A stretch of 64,000 nucleotides of DNA from Beta vulgaris subsp. vulgaris (GCF_026745355.1 NC_079209.1:28098537-28162536), one strand, 5' to 3'. Numbered from the stretch's first letter, positions 44,015-56,297 are shown. A program made the numbers and translations. The notes: generated from the sequence alone by a model not told the origin.

Positions 44015-47000
44015 ATGAGAAAAAGAACTAATGGTTCACCCACTTTGCCTTTAGATCTAGAAATCGACAGTACCTTGCGAAAGCTTTAGAGAAATTTAGA
44101 ACAGTTGTCTTTGGGTTCCAAACCATCTTCGCTATTGTCAAGCACAACAAGTGAAATTGAATCTCGTATTGGTGAAGCAATTGCACAACTCATTAGGGAT
44201 TTTAGAAATATGGGTTCCCATGATCTACAAAATGGTATTAAGGCTCTCTACCACTACTACTAACTTCAGCATTCATCCTTAGTTCACTTGGATAATGAAA
44301 GCTGAATAATTTTGCGAAGGGTCGGATGAAGATCCTCTTGGCCATCTTGATAGGTTTCTTGAGATATATTCCTATCAACAAATGACATCTCTCCAAACTA
44401 CATTAAGATGCATCAATTCTGGTCTTCTCTTACGATAAAGGCAAAATCATGGCTTAAGAGCTTACCTGCTAATTCCTTCACTAATTAGGAGGAAGTAACA
44501 TTTTATTTTATGAAGAAATTTTATCCAACGTGGAAAACAGTAGACATAATTGTGGAGGAAAATCTCTTCATTTGAGCAAGTCAACGATAGGACACATGCA
44601 GAAGCTTGGGAACGGCTCAAGGAGATGATATGTTCATACGATCACCATGAGTTCAACAAAAATCTACTCATTCAATTCTTCTATGATGGTCTTGATCCTA
44701 TATATGTTACATGTCAACCTTGATGCTAGAGCGAGAGGTCAACTTTCAAAGATCCCGCAAGACCAACTTGAGTCCACAATTGAAGAAGTGATTGAGAACT
44801 ACTCATGGGGTGATAGAAGATGAGGTGTTTAACTGAACAAGAGTGGTAAGTTTGAATTGGATCCCATAGATCAAATTCAAGCTAAGATAGACTAGCTTGA
44901 CATAAAGCTCTCCAAGAGAAACATTGCATCATCTAATCAATCACAAATAAGTTTTTTTTCTTATCATATTTGTCGAGGTACTAACTATGATACTTCTTAT
45001 TGTGGAGGTACAAATTCTAAATATCTGACAGTGATAAATTCAAGGAGAGATGGTTTTCAGGGAAACCAATGGTATAGAGCAATCAATAAGGGGATGGGAA
45101 ATAACCTCCATAAGGCTATAATCAAGTCTCCAGCAAACCTCATTAAGGATGGAATCAACCTCAACAATAATACAACCTCAAATCCCGAAAGGCTCCCACT
45201 AATACTCCAATTCCAATCATCTATTGAGCCAACCTCTCTCCAAATTCTTTAACAACTCCAAGCTATGAACCGAATTCTCCAAAGCCATGAACAAAGGTAT
45301 CAAAAGATCCAAGCCCACAACAAAATGCTTGAAACCCAAGTTACCCAAGTAGCCGAGAAAAACTCCTTTACCCCTACGAATCAACTTTCGAGCCAACCCA
45401 TTTCTAACCTTGACATTCACCAAACCAAAGCTATCCATTTGAGATCGGGAACAAGTTATGAGAGTCCCGAAATTCCCAAGGAAAGCGAAGGAAATGAAAT
45501 TGAGGAGGTAGAGAAGAAAGTTGAAGTTGAGGAGGTTGAGAAAGGAGAGAATGTGGAGAAAGAAGACACATAAGTTTAAGTTGGTGATAAAGTTTCATCG
45601 GCGTCATCTCCATCAACTAAGACCTATGTGTTGGTGGTTCCATACCCTCAAAGGTTGGTGGAGAGAAAATTTAGTGATAAAGTCACCAAGTTGCCCAATG
45701 TGATAAAGCGCCTTCAAATCAACATTCTTTTTCCTTGAGGGTATGTCTAAAATGCCGGCCTATGCTAAGTTTTTGAAGGAAATCCTCTTCAATAAACGAA
45801 AGCTAGAAATGAATTCCACACTTTGCTATACGAACTAAGTGCTCTAGTGCAACGTGCTATGCCCAAGAAGCAAAGAGACCCTGGAAGCTTCACCTTGCGC
45901 GAACATAGGTGACTTGGATTCTGATGGTGCATTGGCCGATTAAGGAGCAAGTGTTAGTTTGATGCCTCTATCCATAGTAAATACCTTAAGTTTTATCTTC
46001 ATCATATGTGGAAGAATATTCAATTGGCAGATCAAACTGTGAGAATGCCACATGGTGAGTTGGAGGATGGGCCAATACAAGTTGGGCATATGTTTCTACC
46101 ATGTGATTTTATGGTGATGGTTACGGAGGAAGATCCAAAGACTCCTTGAATTCTTGGAAGATAAGTTATTAAGACATTGGGTGCCATGATAATTGTGAAA
46201 ATGAGATAATCATGGTTGAGGTAGCCAATCAGAGGGTTGTGTTTGAGTTCTGAAAGACTTTAAAGAGGCCCATGCAGAGAATTTATCGGGTCAATCTAGT
46301 AGAGAGTGAGATGGAAGATTTTGAGAAAACGGTTCACACCGGGATGAGTTGTATGCTTCTATTATCGATGCCTCAAGCTTGGCGATGGAAGAGGTGAAGG
46401 AATGCTCAAAGCTTCTTATTACCACTACCATTGAGGAGTCACATGAAGGACCATTTGAGGTTCATGCTACATACACTAATAAGGAGGAGAGTTCTAAGCA
46501 TCATCTCAAGGTAGAGTTCATACCCCTTCCCTCCTCTCTTAAGTATGTTTTTCTTGATGATGCATGTACTTATCTTGTTATTGTCGACTCAAGTCTTGAT
46601 GATATCTCTATATCAAAATTGATTGAGATGTTGCAAAAGTATAAAGATGTCATTGGGTACTTAATTGATGACCTTAAAAGGATAAGGCTTTCTCTTGCTA
46701 TGCATCATATCCATCTCACTGTTAACAACGCCTCTTTCATTGAGCATCAGAGATGGCTAAATCCTAATCTCAAAGTGGTTGACAATAAAGATATTATTAA
46801 AATTGTGTGAAGCAGGAATCGTCTACGCTATCTCTGATAGAAAGTGGGTGAGCCTGATTCACATGGTTCCAAAAAAGGGAGGCATGCCTATTGTTGAGAA
46901 TGAGAAAAATGATACTATTTCCAGTAGACCTGTTACCAGGTGGAGGGTTTGCGTTGGTTATAAGTAATTTAAAAATCCGCCAGTCAAATGTTGGAATTGC

Positions 47001-47894
47001 TTTCTCATTATTTGCACTTTTGTTTTGGTTGTTATTTTCGAATTCTTTCAAATCTCTATTTGTCCGGATGAGCAAGAGAAAATCACCTTTACTTTCTCTT
47101 ATTGGACATTCGCATATTGAAGTATGCCCTTTGGGTTCTATAATGCGCCATCTACTTTACAAAGTTTTATGACAACTATCTTTCGAAACCTAATGGAGGA
47201 TTCGATTGAGGCCATCATGGAATATTTTAGTGTGTGTGGTTCGTCTTTTGATACATGTCTTGTTAATCTTTAGTGTATGTTAAAAATGTGTCAAGAGACG
47301 AACCTTGTCCTGAATTGGGAAAAGTATCATTTTATGGTCGAGGAGGGCATTCTTCTTAGACATAAAAAGAAGGTCATTGAAGTGGATTCGACAAAGGTTT
47401 CAGTTATTGAGAAGCTTCCGGGTATAGGAGATCGTGCTATCCTTAGACATGCTGGTTTTTACGAGTGTTTTTCATGGATTTTTCTCAAATAGTCAAACTA
47501 TTGACGAATCTACTTCAAAAGGATGTAGATATTGAGTTTGATGAGCTTGTATTAAGGCTTATGATACTTTGAAGAAGGCCCTCATTTCTACCGCCCATAG
47601 TGCAAGCGCCGAATTGGAGCTTACCGTTTAAACTAATACGCGATGCTAATTTACAGTGACCATTGTTCTTGGCAATGCAAGGAACAAAAGGTACATGTGA
47701 TAGCCTATGCACGTAGGACATTGGATCACTCTCAGCGGAATTATGCAACTATGGAGAAAGATATGTTGGTCGTGGTCTTTGCTTGTAACAAATTTTGATC
47801 TTACTTGACTTGTGACAAACCTATCGTGTATCAGGATCATTCTGTGGTCTGTTATTTAATGAGCATGAATGATGCAAAGCCTAGGCTCATTGGA
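44015..47894 (+). pseudogene. Athila-like gag-pol remnant
   Basis: The ATG at 44015 opens MRKRTNGSPTLPLDLE. Gag blocks follow over shifting frames: DEDPLGHLDRFLEIYSYQQM near 44325, WLKSLPANSFTN near 44450, TWERLKEMI-like and FYDGLDPIYV near 44700. A longer frame at 45265-45573 is rich in Gln, then Glu/Lys/Val. The frame 46349-46810 holds LKVEFIPLPSSLKYVFLDD, the block before the RT, and at about 46820-46970 come the RT blocks WVSLIHMVPKKGGMP and RVCVGYK. Further RT and RNase H traces run to 47893. More than ten frame changes or stops are present. The products would be the particle protein and replication enzymes; none can be made now. Confidence 0.75.
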
Positions 47895-49668
47895 TGTAAC
47901 ACCCCCAAATTACTCGTTTTTACATAAATAATATTTGACTAATTTAGGAGTATTACCGCCACGTCACTAACACGCTTTCAGCACCTAACTACTAACTAAC
48001 ACAAAAACTTGCAGTGGAAGACTTTAACCAAAAATGTTAATACTTCTTAATTAATAAATGTAAATATTGTCTTAATAATCAATATAAATAAAACTTTTTA
48101 ATGTAGTTAAGATCTCCTTCTTAGTATGCTCCCATGCACATCCAAAATTCACCTGCAAAACTACTTACCAAAAAAGGTAAATATGGCAAAGCCAATAGGA
48201 AAAAGAAAATACACGTCAGTATAAAACTGAGTACGAAATGTACTCGATAAGTAACACATTTGTTAGTTCTCAACATTTTTTACATTTCAAAAACTCCATC
48301 ACTAATAATTCAAGAATAACTCTTTAAGAATAAACTATTTTAAAACACGATAATATTAATTCTAGAACAACCTTTTAACAAACACTTTCCAATCACTTGG
48401 ATAATAATTCAAGAATAGCCTTTTAAGAACAAACTCGTTTCAAACAACTTGAATTAAAAATAATCTTGAAAACCATTCATCTTCTTATCCTCCCTTCTAT
48501 TTTGCTAAGTGTGCACACCCCTCAAGCTAGTCAGCCCATCACGGAGCTATATCAAGAGGTAACTATAATTGCCAACAAGTGGACTTTGAAGCTCTGCATG
48601 TTAATCAAGCGGAATCAATAGTAATATGACTTGTGAGTCATGAATAAACCTCCTTTTCTCATAAACAACTTTTTGAACATTTAAAGTTCATAAAAACCAA
48701 TCAACCTTTCCTTGTAAAAATAATTTAATTTTTCAAAATAGATATCAAAACTTCAATATAAAAATGATTGATAAAATCATTCATTCTTTTCACTTACAAG
48801 GGTGAATTATAAAAATATTGTAACCATTTTAAACCAAATTTATAAATCAATCCAACCATTAAATCAATAAACAAATTTATCACATAAAACCACATTTCAA
48901 AAAAATTTAGGTACATAATGTACCTCGATCTTGCATAAAGAGTGTACTAGTATCTCCACTTAGACTAATCTTGAACGATATCCTAAAAAACCAATAATAT
49001 AAAAATCTAATAAGTAACTTATCACATGAACTTAATCATGAATCTAAACATGAATATCATATCACGAGCATAATATTTTTGAGTAAGAAACATGGTAAAA
49101 AAAATTCTTAACGCAGAGAAAATTGAAACTTGAATAAGAAATATAAAACTAGAAGAGATAAGACGAGAAAAAAGAACCTTTAAGTAAGAGTATGGATTCT
49201 CCAAAGTTTTTGTATGGAAAAGATGACTTAAGATATGGAGTATTTATAGGAGTAGAATAGGTATACTTAACTTCCAAAAGTAAATAGTTTATAACTTTCA
49301 CCATAAATTAGGAAATTAAAGCAAGATATGTAACCTACACCTTAATTAGGGAATTTTGAAAAAAATGAAAACCACCCTTTAAAACATAGTGATGGCCGGC
49401 CAACATGGCTTTAATTATTATTATTTTTTCTTTTTTTTGTTTTCAAATATTCATTTTAAATGTTTTTGTATTTATTTTTTTACAGAAAAGCTATTCAATA
49501 AAATGTTGAATAGGATAAATATTTGACAAATTCAAGTTGGCGCCATATTCCCGCCAAAATAATTTAAGACCAGCGAAATCACAAAAATACCCTTTGCTTA
49601 AAATATATATTGTAGAAAAGAAATATTTTAATTACTAAACAATTACTAAAAATATATGGGGTATTACA
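47895..49668 (-). repeat. 3' LTR of Tekay-like element
   Basis: On the minus strand it starts TGTAATACCCC and ends GGGGGTGTTACA, typical ends for this lineage, and is about 1.77 kb long. The plus-strand view begins TGTAACACCCCC at 47895 and ends GGGGTATTACA at 49668. Its ends resemble those of the solo LTR at 9701, but the length and interior differ, so it is another family. Confidence 0.8.
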
Positions 49669-49674
49669 GTATAA

Positions 49675-49687
49675 CCCCCCCCCCCCG
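49675..49687 (-). other. Polypurine tract of Tekay-like element
   Basis: A run of about 14 C on the plus strand (G on the element strand) lies 6 bases from the LTR, where the second-strand primer tract is expected. The run is unusually pure. Confidence 0.6.
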
Positions 49688-49889
49688 TAAAATAAGTTTC
49701 GAACTCGAAACTTAAGACAAAAAGTCATAATCATTTTTTAAAAAAGGATTAAAATTCAAAATTGCACTTTCTAACTCAAATTTTCATGTCTAAAATGCAT
49801 ATAAGACTCAAAAATATGTTAAAATCCAATAACTATAGTAAAAGCCCGAAACTCTATCGTATTCTACCCCCCCCCAAAGGAGTTACGAC

Positions 49890-50729
49890 CCCGTAACTCG
49901 ACAACTAACTTCGAAAAACGCCGGATATTTCTTGCGCATATCCGCTTCTGCTTCCTACGTTGCTTCCTTAGTCTGATGGTTTGACCATAATACTTTGACT
50001 AATCTTATATCCTTAGTTCCAATACTTCTAACTTTACTATTAAGGAGTCTTACAGGTCTTTCCTCGTAAGTTAAAGTATCATCTAATTCAATGGTCTCAT
50101 GTTCCAGCACATGAGACACACCAAATACTTCCTTAACTAAAATACTACCACTCTTATTACCTACCAATTCTAACCATGGCCCATATTCTCTCTCCTTAAA
50201 ATAAAATAATACTACTTTTACTAACTACTATATCACATCCACTTTTCAATGAAATAACAATTGATAACCAAACAACTTATCATCTTAAACTACGTGCCTT
50301 AATAAGTGTCAAGAGTATTACGGGACGGGGGGAGTAGTACCCAAAGCCTTTTGCAAACTCTGTGAAAAGTTGGACAAGAACCATGAATCACGATCGGAAG
50401 CAATGTCCTTAGGTACACCATGATACTTCACCCACTTGACATATGCTTTAGCCAATTGATCCATCGACCAAGTATTCTTCATAGGTATGAAAGTTGCGGA
50501 TTTAGTTAAACGATATACCACTACTCAAATTGTCTCATTGCTAGCCTTAGTCCTTGGTAATGCAGACACAAAATCCATTGATATAGAATCCCATTTCCAA
50601 CTCGGAATATCCAGATGTTGAAACTTTCCTTTGCGGCCTCTTGTGCTCAAACTTGACCTTTTGGCATGTGAGACGCTTAGCTATGGCTACCTCGCGCGTC
50701 ATGCTTGGCCACCAGAATGTTTGCTTCAT
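49890..50729 (-). pseudogene. Tekay-like integrase and chromodomain, 3' part of pol
   Basis: From the element's 5' side: KQTFWWPSMTREVA and a Cys-containing stretch (50547-50729) are the end of the integrase zinc domain. The frame 50318-50521 gives KSATFIPMKNTWSMDQLAK and SDRDSWFLSNF, with the second catalytic Asp. The frame 49955-50167 gives LTYEERPVRLL and LVKVLWSNHQTKEAT, the C-terminal chromodomain by which chromoviruses target marked chromatin. Frameshifts separate the three. The gene is cut at 50729 by the CACTA-like element and continues at 61517. Confidence 0.75.
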
Positions 50730-50754
50730 ACTAGTGGAAAAAATAGCTTTTGCT

Positions 50755-50930
50755 ACTTATCAAATGCTTTGGTTGACTAATCTACCCGAGCATTTGTGAT
50801 AATTTTAATAAAAAAAATTCACAAATGCTCGTGTTAATTAGTCAACCGGAGCATTTGATGTCAAATGCTCCGGTTGACAAATCAACACGTGCATTTGTTA
50901 TTAAATGCTACGGTTAATCATACGGAGCAC
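50755..50930. repeat. Left subterminal repeats, AAATGCTCCGGTT type
   Basis: About seven copies of AAATGCTCCGGTT or variants in alternating orientation, the best at about 50845 and 50867. Confidence 0.7.
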
Positions 50931-51364
50931 AATTGGATTGTTAAGACTTAAGCGCAATTTTTTTCTTTGGTGAAATTCCCAAAGTTCAGTCCCCTCTCTT
51001 ATTATGTCCCACGAAACCAAAGCATTCACCACTAAAGAGAGAGAAAGCACTTACCAATCGAGGAAGACGAACATACATACCTTCGCCGGTTACCGCGCCG
51101 CCGTCTGCTACCGAGGGTATCTCACCCTTTCCATTTTTTGTTTTTTGTCGACTTTTAGGTTTTTTTTTTTGTTTCGCTTTTGTTATTTTTCTGGATTCGG
51201 AAGTTTTTGGATCAAAATCATGAATTGAAGGTATATTTGGTTACTTTATTGGGATTTTGTGAAATGATTCGAACTCTTTCTTTGTACTTCTTCATCTTTG
51301 TGTTCTTTACTCGTACTATTCAACATCAACATAATCTGCCTCAATTATTTTCTCTTTCTTAGGG
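50931..51364 (+). other. Leader-like sequence inside the CACTA-like element
   Basis: The stretch 51000-51115 is GC-richer (CGAGGAAGACGAACATAC, CTTCGCCGGTTACCGCGCC) and then passes at CGAGG/GTATCTCACC into T-rich, intron-like sequence interrupted at 51365 by the chromovirus. It may be the captured 5' leader exon of the hydrolase gene, but no product can be read. The intron-like sequence resumes at 56627. Confidence 0.35.
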
Positions 51365-51369
51365 TTTTT

Positions 51370-51685
51370 TTTTACAGTGAAGATCTCACTGTAAATTTAG
51401 TACCAAAAATATAGAAAAGAACTGAATATAGAGGAAGAGCTGAGTTCGATTCTTCAGTAATCGGAAAGTGTAATTTGATAGAAAACTGAATTAAGGAGCA
51501 GAGCTCAACTCAATATATGAGAATGGTGTTTATATTCTTGAATGAATGTTGGTGTTTACATCAGAAGGTATTTATACAGAAATCCTTGTAACAGAATTGT
51601 AATAGAATCCTTAGAATTAAGGAGTTAGTTACTCAACTAACTAACTACTTGTAACAAACTGATGTAACTAACTCTTCCTATAACA
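51370..51685 (-). repeat. 3' LTR of chromovirus
   Basis: A 316-bp copy. On the plus strand it runs from TTTTACAGTGAAG (the outer TG is mutated to TT) to CCTATAACA. Confidence 0.92.
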
Positions 51686-51686
51686 A

Positions 51687-51702
51687 TACTCCCTCCTTTA
51701 AA
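51687..51702 (-). other. Polypurine tract of chromovirus
   Basis: On the minus strand AAAGGAGGGAGTA lies directly upstream of the 3' LTR. Confidence 0.75.
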
Positions 51703-51712
51703 AGACTTGTCC

Positions 51713-52141
51713 TCAAGTCTTGAACTCTGGAAACTTCTTGTGAAACTCATCAGCTTTCTCCCAAGTAGCATCAGCTGTTGCATAACCAGACCACTTGACC
51801 AAATACTCAACTACAACATGGTTCTGTTGCTTGATCATCCTCCTGTCAATGATGGCTTCAGGGGTAACCCTTGTGTCTCTAGTGTTTCCATGAAACCATA
51901 CATGGATATGTGTTGCACCCGGCAGTGTACCATGAAATGCTTTCAGCTGAGAAATATGGAACACATCATGAATTTTAGCGGAGTCGGGCAACTTCAGTTT
52001 ATATGCAGTCTTGCCAATCCTCATTGCCACCTGAAAAGGACCATAATACTTGTTTGCCAACTTCTCATTGCTTCTCCTCTGGACTGATTGTTGCTTATAC
52101 GGCTGTAGCTTAAGCCAAACCCAGCTTCCAACCTCAAAAGT
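51713..52141 (-). pseudogene. Integrase C-terminus and chromodomain of chromovirus
   Basis: The frame 51713-52060 starts with KYYGPFQVAMRIGKTAYKL, the GPY/F-type integrase tail, followed by HDVFHISQLK. It ends in a chromodomain, VEYLVKWSGYATADATWE, whose aromatic residues bind modified histone tails and steer integration. The sequence 52061-52141 is open and in frame with the upstream integrase apart from one TGA at 52142. A C-to-T change at a CGA codon would explain the stop, a common fate of methylated cytosines. Thus the chromodomain was once part of the same polyprotein. Confidence 0.85.
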
Positions 52142-53392
52142 TCACTCAGAACGTCTTCTATCTGCCAACTGTTTCATTCTGTTCTGAGCTCTCAGTAACT
52201 GCATCTTCAGAACTCTAATCATCTCTTCCCTCTTCTGCAATGACCTGTCAACAGCATCTACATTTGACTCCCCTGGTAGGTATGGTAGATGAAATGGTGG
52301 AGCTTGATTGTACACAATTTCGTATGGAGTTATCTTTGCTGTTGTCAAGAAATGTGTATTATAGCTCCATTCTGCCAAAGGTATCCACATAGACCATTGC
52401 TTGGGTTCTTCAGCATAGTAGCACCTTAGATAAGTCTCAAGCATTCTGTTAATTACTTCAGTCTGGCCATCAGTCTGAGGATGGTAGGCTGATGACATTC
52501 TGAACTCTGTCCCTTGAACTGTGAACAAGGCTTGCCAAAAGTTGCTGAGAAACACTGCATCCCTGTCACTTACAATGCTTCTAGGCCATCCATGGAGCTT
52601 AAAAATATTATCCAGATAAGATTGAGCCACAACCTCAGCTGTGAAAGGATGTGCTAATGGTATGAAATGGGCATACTTGCTTAGCCTGTCAACCACAACC
52701 AAAATGACTTCCTTGCCTTGAGAGTTTGGTAACCCAGTGATAAAGTCCATAGAGACATCAACCCAAACCTCATCAGGAATTGGTAAGGGTTGTAACAGTC
52801 CTGGGTTTGCAGAGGTATCATACTTGGCAGCTTGACAAATCTTGCAATCTTTCACAAACTTTGCTACTGCTTTGCTCATTCCTCTCCAGTAGAATAGCTG
52901 CTTAATCCTCTTTAAAGTTGCATCTCTTCCAGTGTGTCCAGATTCAGGAGCACAATGGTGCCATTGTATCAACTGTGCTCTGAGATTGATATCATTTCCT
53001 ACTAGAATTATGCCTTTCTTTCTTAACAGTCCATCCTTTAAAGCAAACTGTGGAACTTGCTGTTGGCTGCTCAACTGTTCAAGGATGATCTTCAGCACAG
53101 GATCTGCTTCATAACTGGCCTTAATCCTGTCACTTAGATCTGAATTAACCACTGATAATGCCATGCTCAAAAGTTCTGCACCTAAAACTCTTGACAATGC
53201 ATCTGCAACTGTGTTTTCCCTGCCACTTCTATACACAATCTCATAGTCAAAGCCCATGAGTTTAGATAACCAGAATTGCTGAAATGGAGTAGAGATCTTC
53301 TGTTGCAGTAGCCATTTCAAGCTTTTTTGGTCAGTGTGTACTACAAAATGATGACCACTCAAATATTGCTCCCATTTCTGAACTGCACTCAC
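52142..53392 (-). pseudogene. RNase H (end) and integrase of chromovirus
   Basis: An open frame of 416 codons. Residues 1-70 are the C-terminal half of the RNase H (VQKWEQYLSGHHFVVHTDQK, then ENTVADALSR). The integrase zinc domain shows His in QWHHCAPESGH and the pair CKICQAAK. The catalytic core shows MDFITGLP (first Asp), IVSDRDAVFLSNFW (second Asp) and TDGQTEVINR (Glu). It ends with the tail block LPYLPGESNVDAVDRSL. The enzyme inserts element cDNA. It is separated from the RT by a frameshift between 53392 and 53556, and from the chromodomain by the stop at 52142. Catalytic residues are all present. Confidence 0.9.
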
Positions 53393-53555
53393 TACGGCCT
53401 ATAATTCCTTTTCATATACAGAAAGTTTCTGCCATTTAGTACCAAAGCTTTGCTGATAAAAGCCAAAGGATGCCCTTCTTGCATTAACACAACCCCTATT
53501 CCATTGCAAGAAGCATCAGTCTCTACAATAAAGAGCTTTGTAAAGTCTGGAAGAG

Positions 53556-54985
53556 CTAGAACTGGTGCTGAAATGAGCTTTGTTGAGCAGCATCAGACCA
53601 TGCAAATGCTCCTTTCTTTAATAAATCTGTCAAAGGCTTGCTAATGATGGCATAACCCCTAACAAACTTTTTGTAATAACCTGCTAGACCAAGAAAACTT
53701 CTGAGTTCCTTCACATTTCTTGGTACTGGCCATACTTTGACAGCATTAATTTTCTGAGGATCTGTCTCCACACCCCTTCCTGATATGAAGTGCCCTAGGT
53801 ATTCAACCTTGTCAACAGCAAAGAAACACTTGCTTGGCTTTGCATATAACTGATTCTGCTGCATCACATCAAAAACCTGCTCCAAATGTTTCCAATGCTC
53901 CTCCCTAGTCTTGATATATATCAATATGTCATCAAAAAACACAAGAACAAACTTCCTGAGAAATGGTTTAAAAACTGCATACATCCAATTCTGAAAGGAA
54001 GCAGGAGCATTCGTGAGTCCAAAGGGTATCACTAGAAACTCAAAATGTCCACAGTGTGTCTTAAAAGCTGTTTTTGGCACATCTTCTTCACTAACTCTCA
54101 TATGATGATACCCTGATCTGAGATCCAGCTTTGTAAATACAGAAGCACCACATAGTTCATCAATGAGCTCATCTACTACAGGTATTGGAAACCTGTCTTT
54201 CACTGTTTTCTTATTCAATTCTCTGTAGTCTACACAAAGTCTCCATGTACCATCCTTCTTGCCTACTAATACCACTGGAGAAGCAAATGGACTTGAACTG
54301 TCTTGTATTATTCCCTGATCTATCATGTCCTGAATGAGTTTTTCAATCACATCACTTTGCTTCACAGTATATCTATATGGCCTTATGTTGACTAGACTGG
54401 TTCCTGCTGCCAAAGGTATCCTGTGATCAAACACTCCTCTGCTTGGTGGAAGGCTCTTAGGTTCCTCAAACAAGACTTCAAATTTCTTCAAGAGAGTTTG
54501 CAACTCTAGAGGTTGTGCATCCACTTTACTTGAACTGATTGCTGGTGTTGCCATCTCTGGAATACTCATCTGATTGTCAATCACTTGCAAAAGATATAGT
54601 TGTGAAGATCCTTTCAGTGCTTTACTTGAGGATTCACCACTGATAGATCTCAGTTTATGAGAAGGTATGCCCTTCAGAGACAAGTGTTTTCCACCAACCT
54701 TGAACTCCATTACTAATTTCTTGAAGTTCCAAGATACTGTATCTAAAGTACACATCCATTGTACTCCCAAGACCATGTCACAGCCTCCAAGAGGAATCAA
54801 TAATACATCAGCACAAAACTTAGTACCCTGCATACTCCATTCAAAATCTCTGCATATATGTTGACATGACAAATGGTTGCCATCTGAACTTAACTGCTTG
54901 TGCTGGCATGCTGTCAATTCTGCACCCTAACCTTAATCGCAACTCATAATCCAAAATTGTGAGTGCTGCCTGAGTCTATGAGAAT
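53556..54985 (-). pseudogene. Protease and reverse transcriptase of chromovirus
   Basis: The protease motif LIDSGSTHNF is read at about 54950-54985, in a different frame from gag, and is followed by a stop. The main frame (53556-54917, 453 codons) holds the rest of the protease (VLLIPLGGCDMVLGVQWM), then the RT: SSPFASPVVLVGKKDGTWR, KLDLRSGYHHMRV, FGLTNAPASFQNWM, and the catalytic FFDD in FVLVFFDDILIY. That motif is usually YxDD; Phe in the first place is unusual but the Asp pair is kept. It ends at the RNase H start with a frameshift. Two frame changes in the protease make it inactive. Confidence 0.88.
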
Positions 54986-56138
54986 TTGCAAATTTTCTCC
55001 TTATTTCTCCTAACACTCTCATAGTTTGGAAGTTCTGATTCCCAGTGAGAGCATTGACTGAAATGACATGTTCTCCCATCTGATCATCCCTTCTACATTC
55101 CTCACTTTCATTCTCCTCACTTTCATTGTGAACTACCTCCTGTACTTCCTCATACTCTTCTTGCCCAGACACTTCCACCAGAAACAATTGAGTTCCTTTT
55201 GTGCTACACTTATGCCCTCGCTCATATTTTTCATCACAGTAGTAACACAATCCTTTTGCTAATTTTTCAGCCCTTTCAGCAGCAGAAATGTATTTAGTTT
55301 GTCTGGGATTTTTAGCAAAGTTGGATTGATATGGAGCTGGATTAGATCTATTAACAGATAAAGATGTGTTGGAATTTGAGGGGCTAGCATTTACAGAAGT
55401 GAAAGAGGGTTTATTCATAAAAAATTGTGAAGGTTTTACAGCATTTCTGGAATTACATGCCAAGCTTTCTTCCTGTAACCTAGCAAACTCTACTGCTTCA
55501 GAGATAGTTTTAGGCTTGAACGCTCTGACAAAAGGTTTAATCGAAGCCTTCATACCCCCAATAAAACTCTCCAAAAAGAATTCATCAGATAGCAAATGAT
55601 TCTTTTGCATCAACAAAGCCCTCATCTCCTCAAACTCATCCAGATACTCCTCAATTGACCCTTTCTGACACAATTTCTTAAACTGTTCTACTGCATATTC
55701 ACCATGATCATCTCTAAATCTTGCGCACAAATCAATGATAAACTCACTCCAAGTAACCCCCCTTTTAGCACTTATATAACTACTAACCCAAGACTCAGCT
55801 TTACCATTAACATAAATGCAAGCAAGATCAAGTTTCTGCTCATCAGACACTTTGCACAAACTGAAATACTTCTCACATTTCCTAATCCACATTCTTGCAT
55901 TATTACCATCAAAAGTATGGAATTCGAGTTTAGGAGTATACCCCAACGTTCTTGGATGATGATCATGATTCTCATGAAAACCAGATGAGAATCTAGGTGA
56001 TGGATGCTCACTGTCTTCACTGCTCGCAACCTTCTTTTCCAAATTCTTCAAGATTTGCATCATGGCTACCAATTGCTCATCCGTCTTCCTTTGTTGCGAC
56101 GCAAACCTTTCTTCGACTTGTTGTAATCGGTCCTCCAT
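54933..56138 (-). CDS. Gag of chromovirus
   Basis: A 401-codon frame from an ATG at 56138. The N-terminus is a coiled coil (residues about 1-40), followed by the retrotransposon gag domain (about 70-220; LEFHTFDGNNARMWIRKCEK, FIGGMKASIKPFV). Residues about 300-315 form a zinc knuckle, CYYCDEKYERGHKC. The C-terminal end is acidic. Gag assembles the particle and binds RNA. The last 30 residues are out of frame with the protease that should follow. One base change near 55015 separates them. The gag part itself looks complete, and its ATG is 147 bp downstream of the primer site. Confidence 0.88.
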   Translation of the reverse strand: MEDRLQQVEERFASQQRKTDEQLVAMMQILKNLEKKVASSEDSEHPSPRFSSGFHENHDHHPRTLGYTPKLEFHTFDGNNARMWIRKCEKYFSLCKVSDEQKLDLACIYVNGKAESWVSSYISAKRGVTWSEFIIDLCARFRDDHGEYAVEQFKKLCQKGSIEEYLDEFEEMRALLMQKNHLLSDEFFLESFIGGMKASIKPFVRAFKPKTISEAVEFARLQEESLACNSRNAVKPSQFFMNKPSFTSVNASPSNSNTSLSVNRSNPAPYQSNFAKNPRQTKYISAAERAEKLAKGLCYYCDEKYERGHKCSTKGTQLFLVEVSGQEEYEEVQEVVHNESEENESEECRRDDQMGEHVISVNALTGNQNFQTMRVLGEIRRKFANSHRLRQHSQFWIMSCD

Positions 56139-56285
56139 TGTTACTCCTTGATTCTTTGCAGATGTTTTTCGTGTTCTTGGTGCCAGTTTTCTGGAAAGAA
56201 AACTTCAATTCCGATCAATTCCGACGATTCCCAGGATATTCCGGCGACTTCTGCAATTGATTTCGTCCTCCGGCGACCGGAAAAA

Positions 56286-56297
56286 GCTCTGATACCA
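56286..56297 (-). other. Primer-binding site of chromovirus
   Basis: The minus strand reads TGGTATCAGAGC, an exact 12-base initiator tRNA-Met site, one base from the LTR. Confidence 0.93.

Larger units (their letters stand above)
42219..47894 (+). mobile_element. Athila-like gypsy element, 5' part, decayed
   Basis: It begins with an LTR of about 1.66 kb, a primer site (about 43880-43900, TGGTGTTGTTGCTGGGGA, a decayed TGGCGCCGTTGCCGGGGA), and gag and pol remnants in many frames. It stops at 47894, where a Tekay-like LTR begins (TTGGA just before it is probably one copy of that insertion's target duplication). The remainder lies beyond the window. The density of stops makes this one of the oldest elements in the stack. 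Confidence 0.75.

Noticed and set aside
55068..56260. Plus-strand ORFs opposite the chromovirus gag
   Set aside because: The minus frame has the gag domain and zinc knuckle; the plus frames are shadows.
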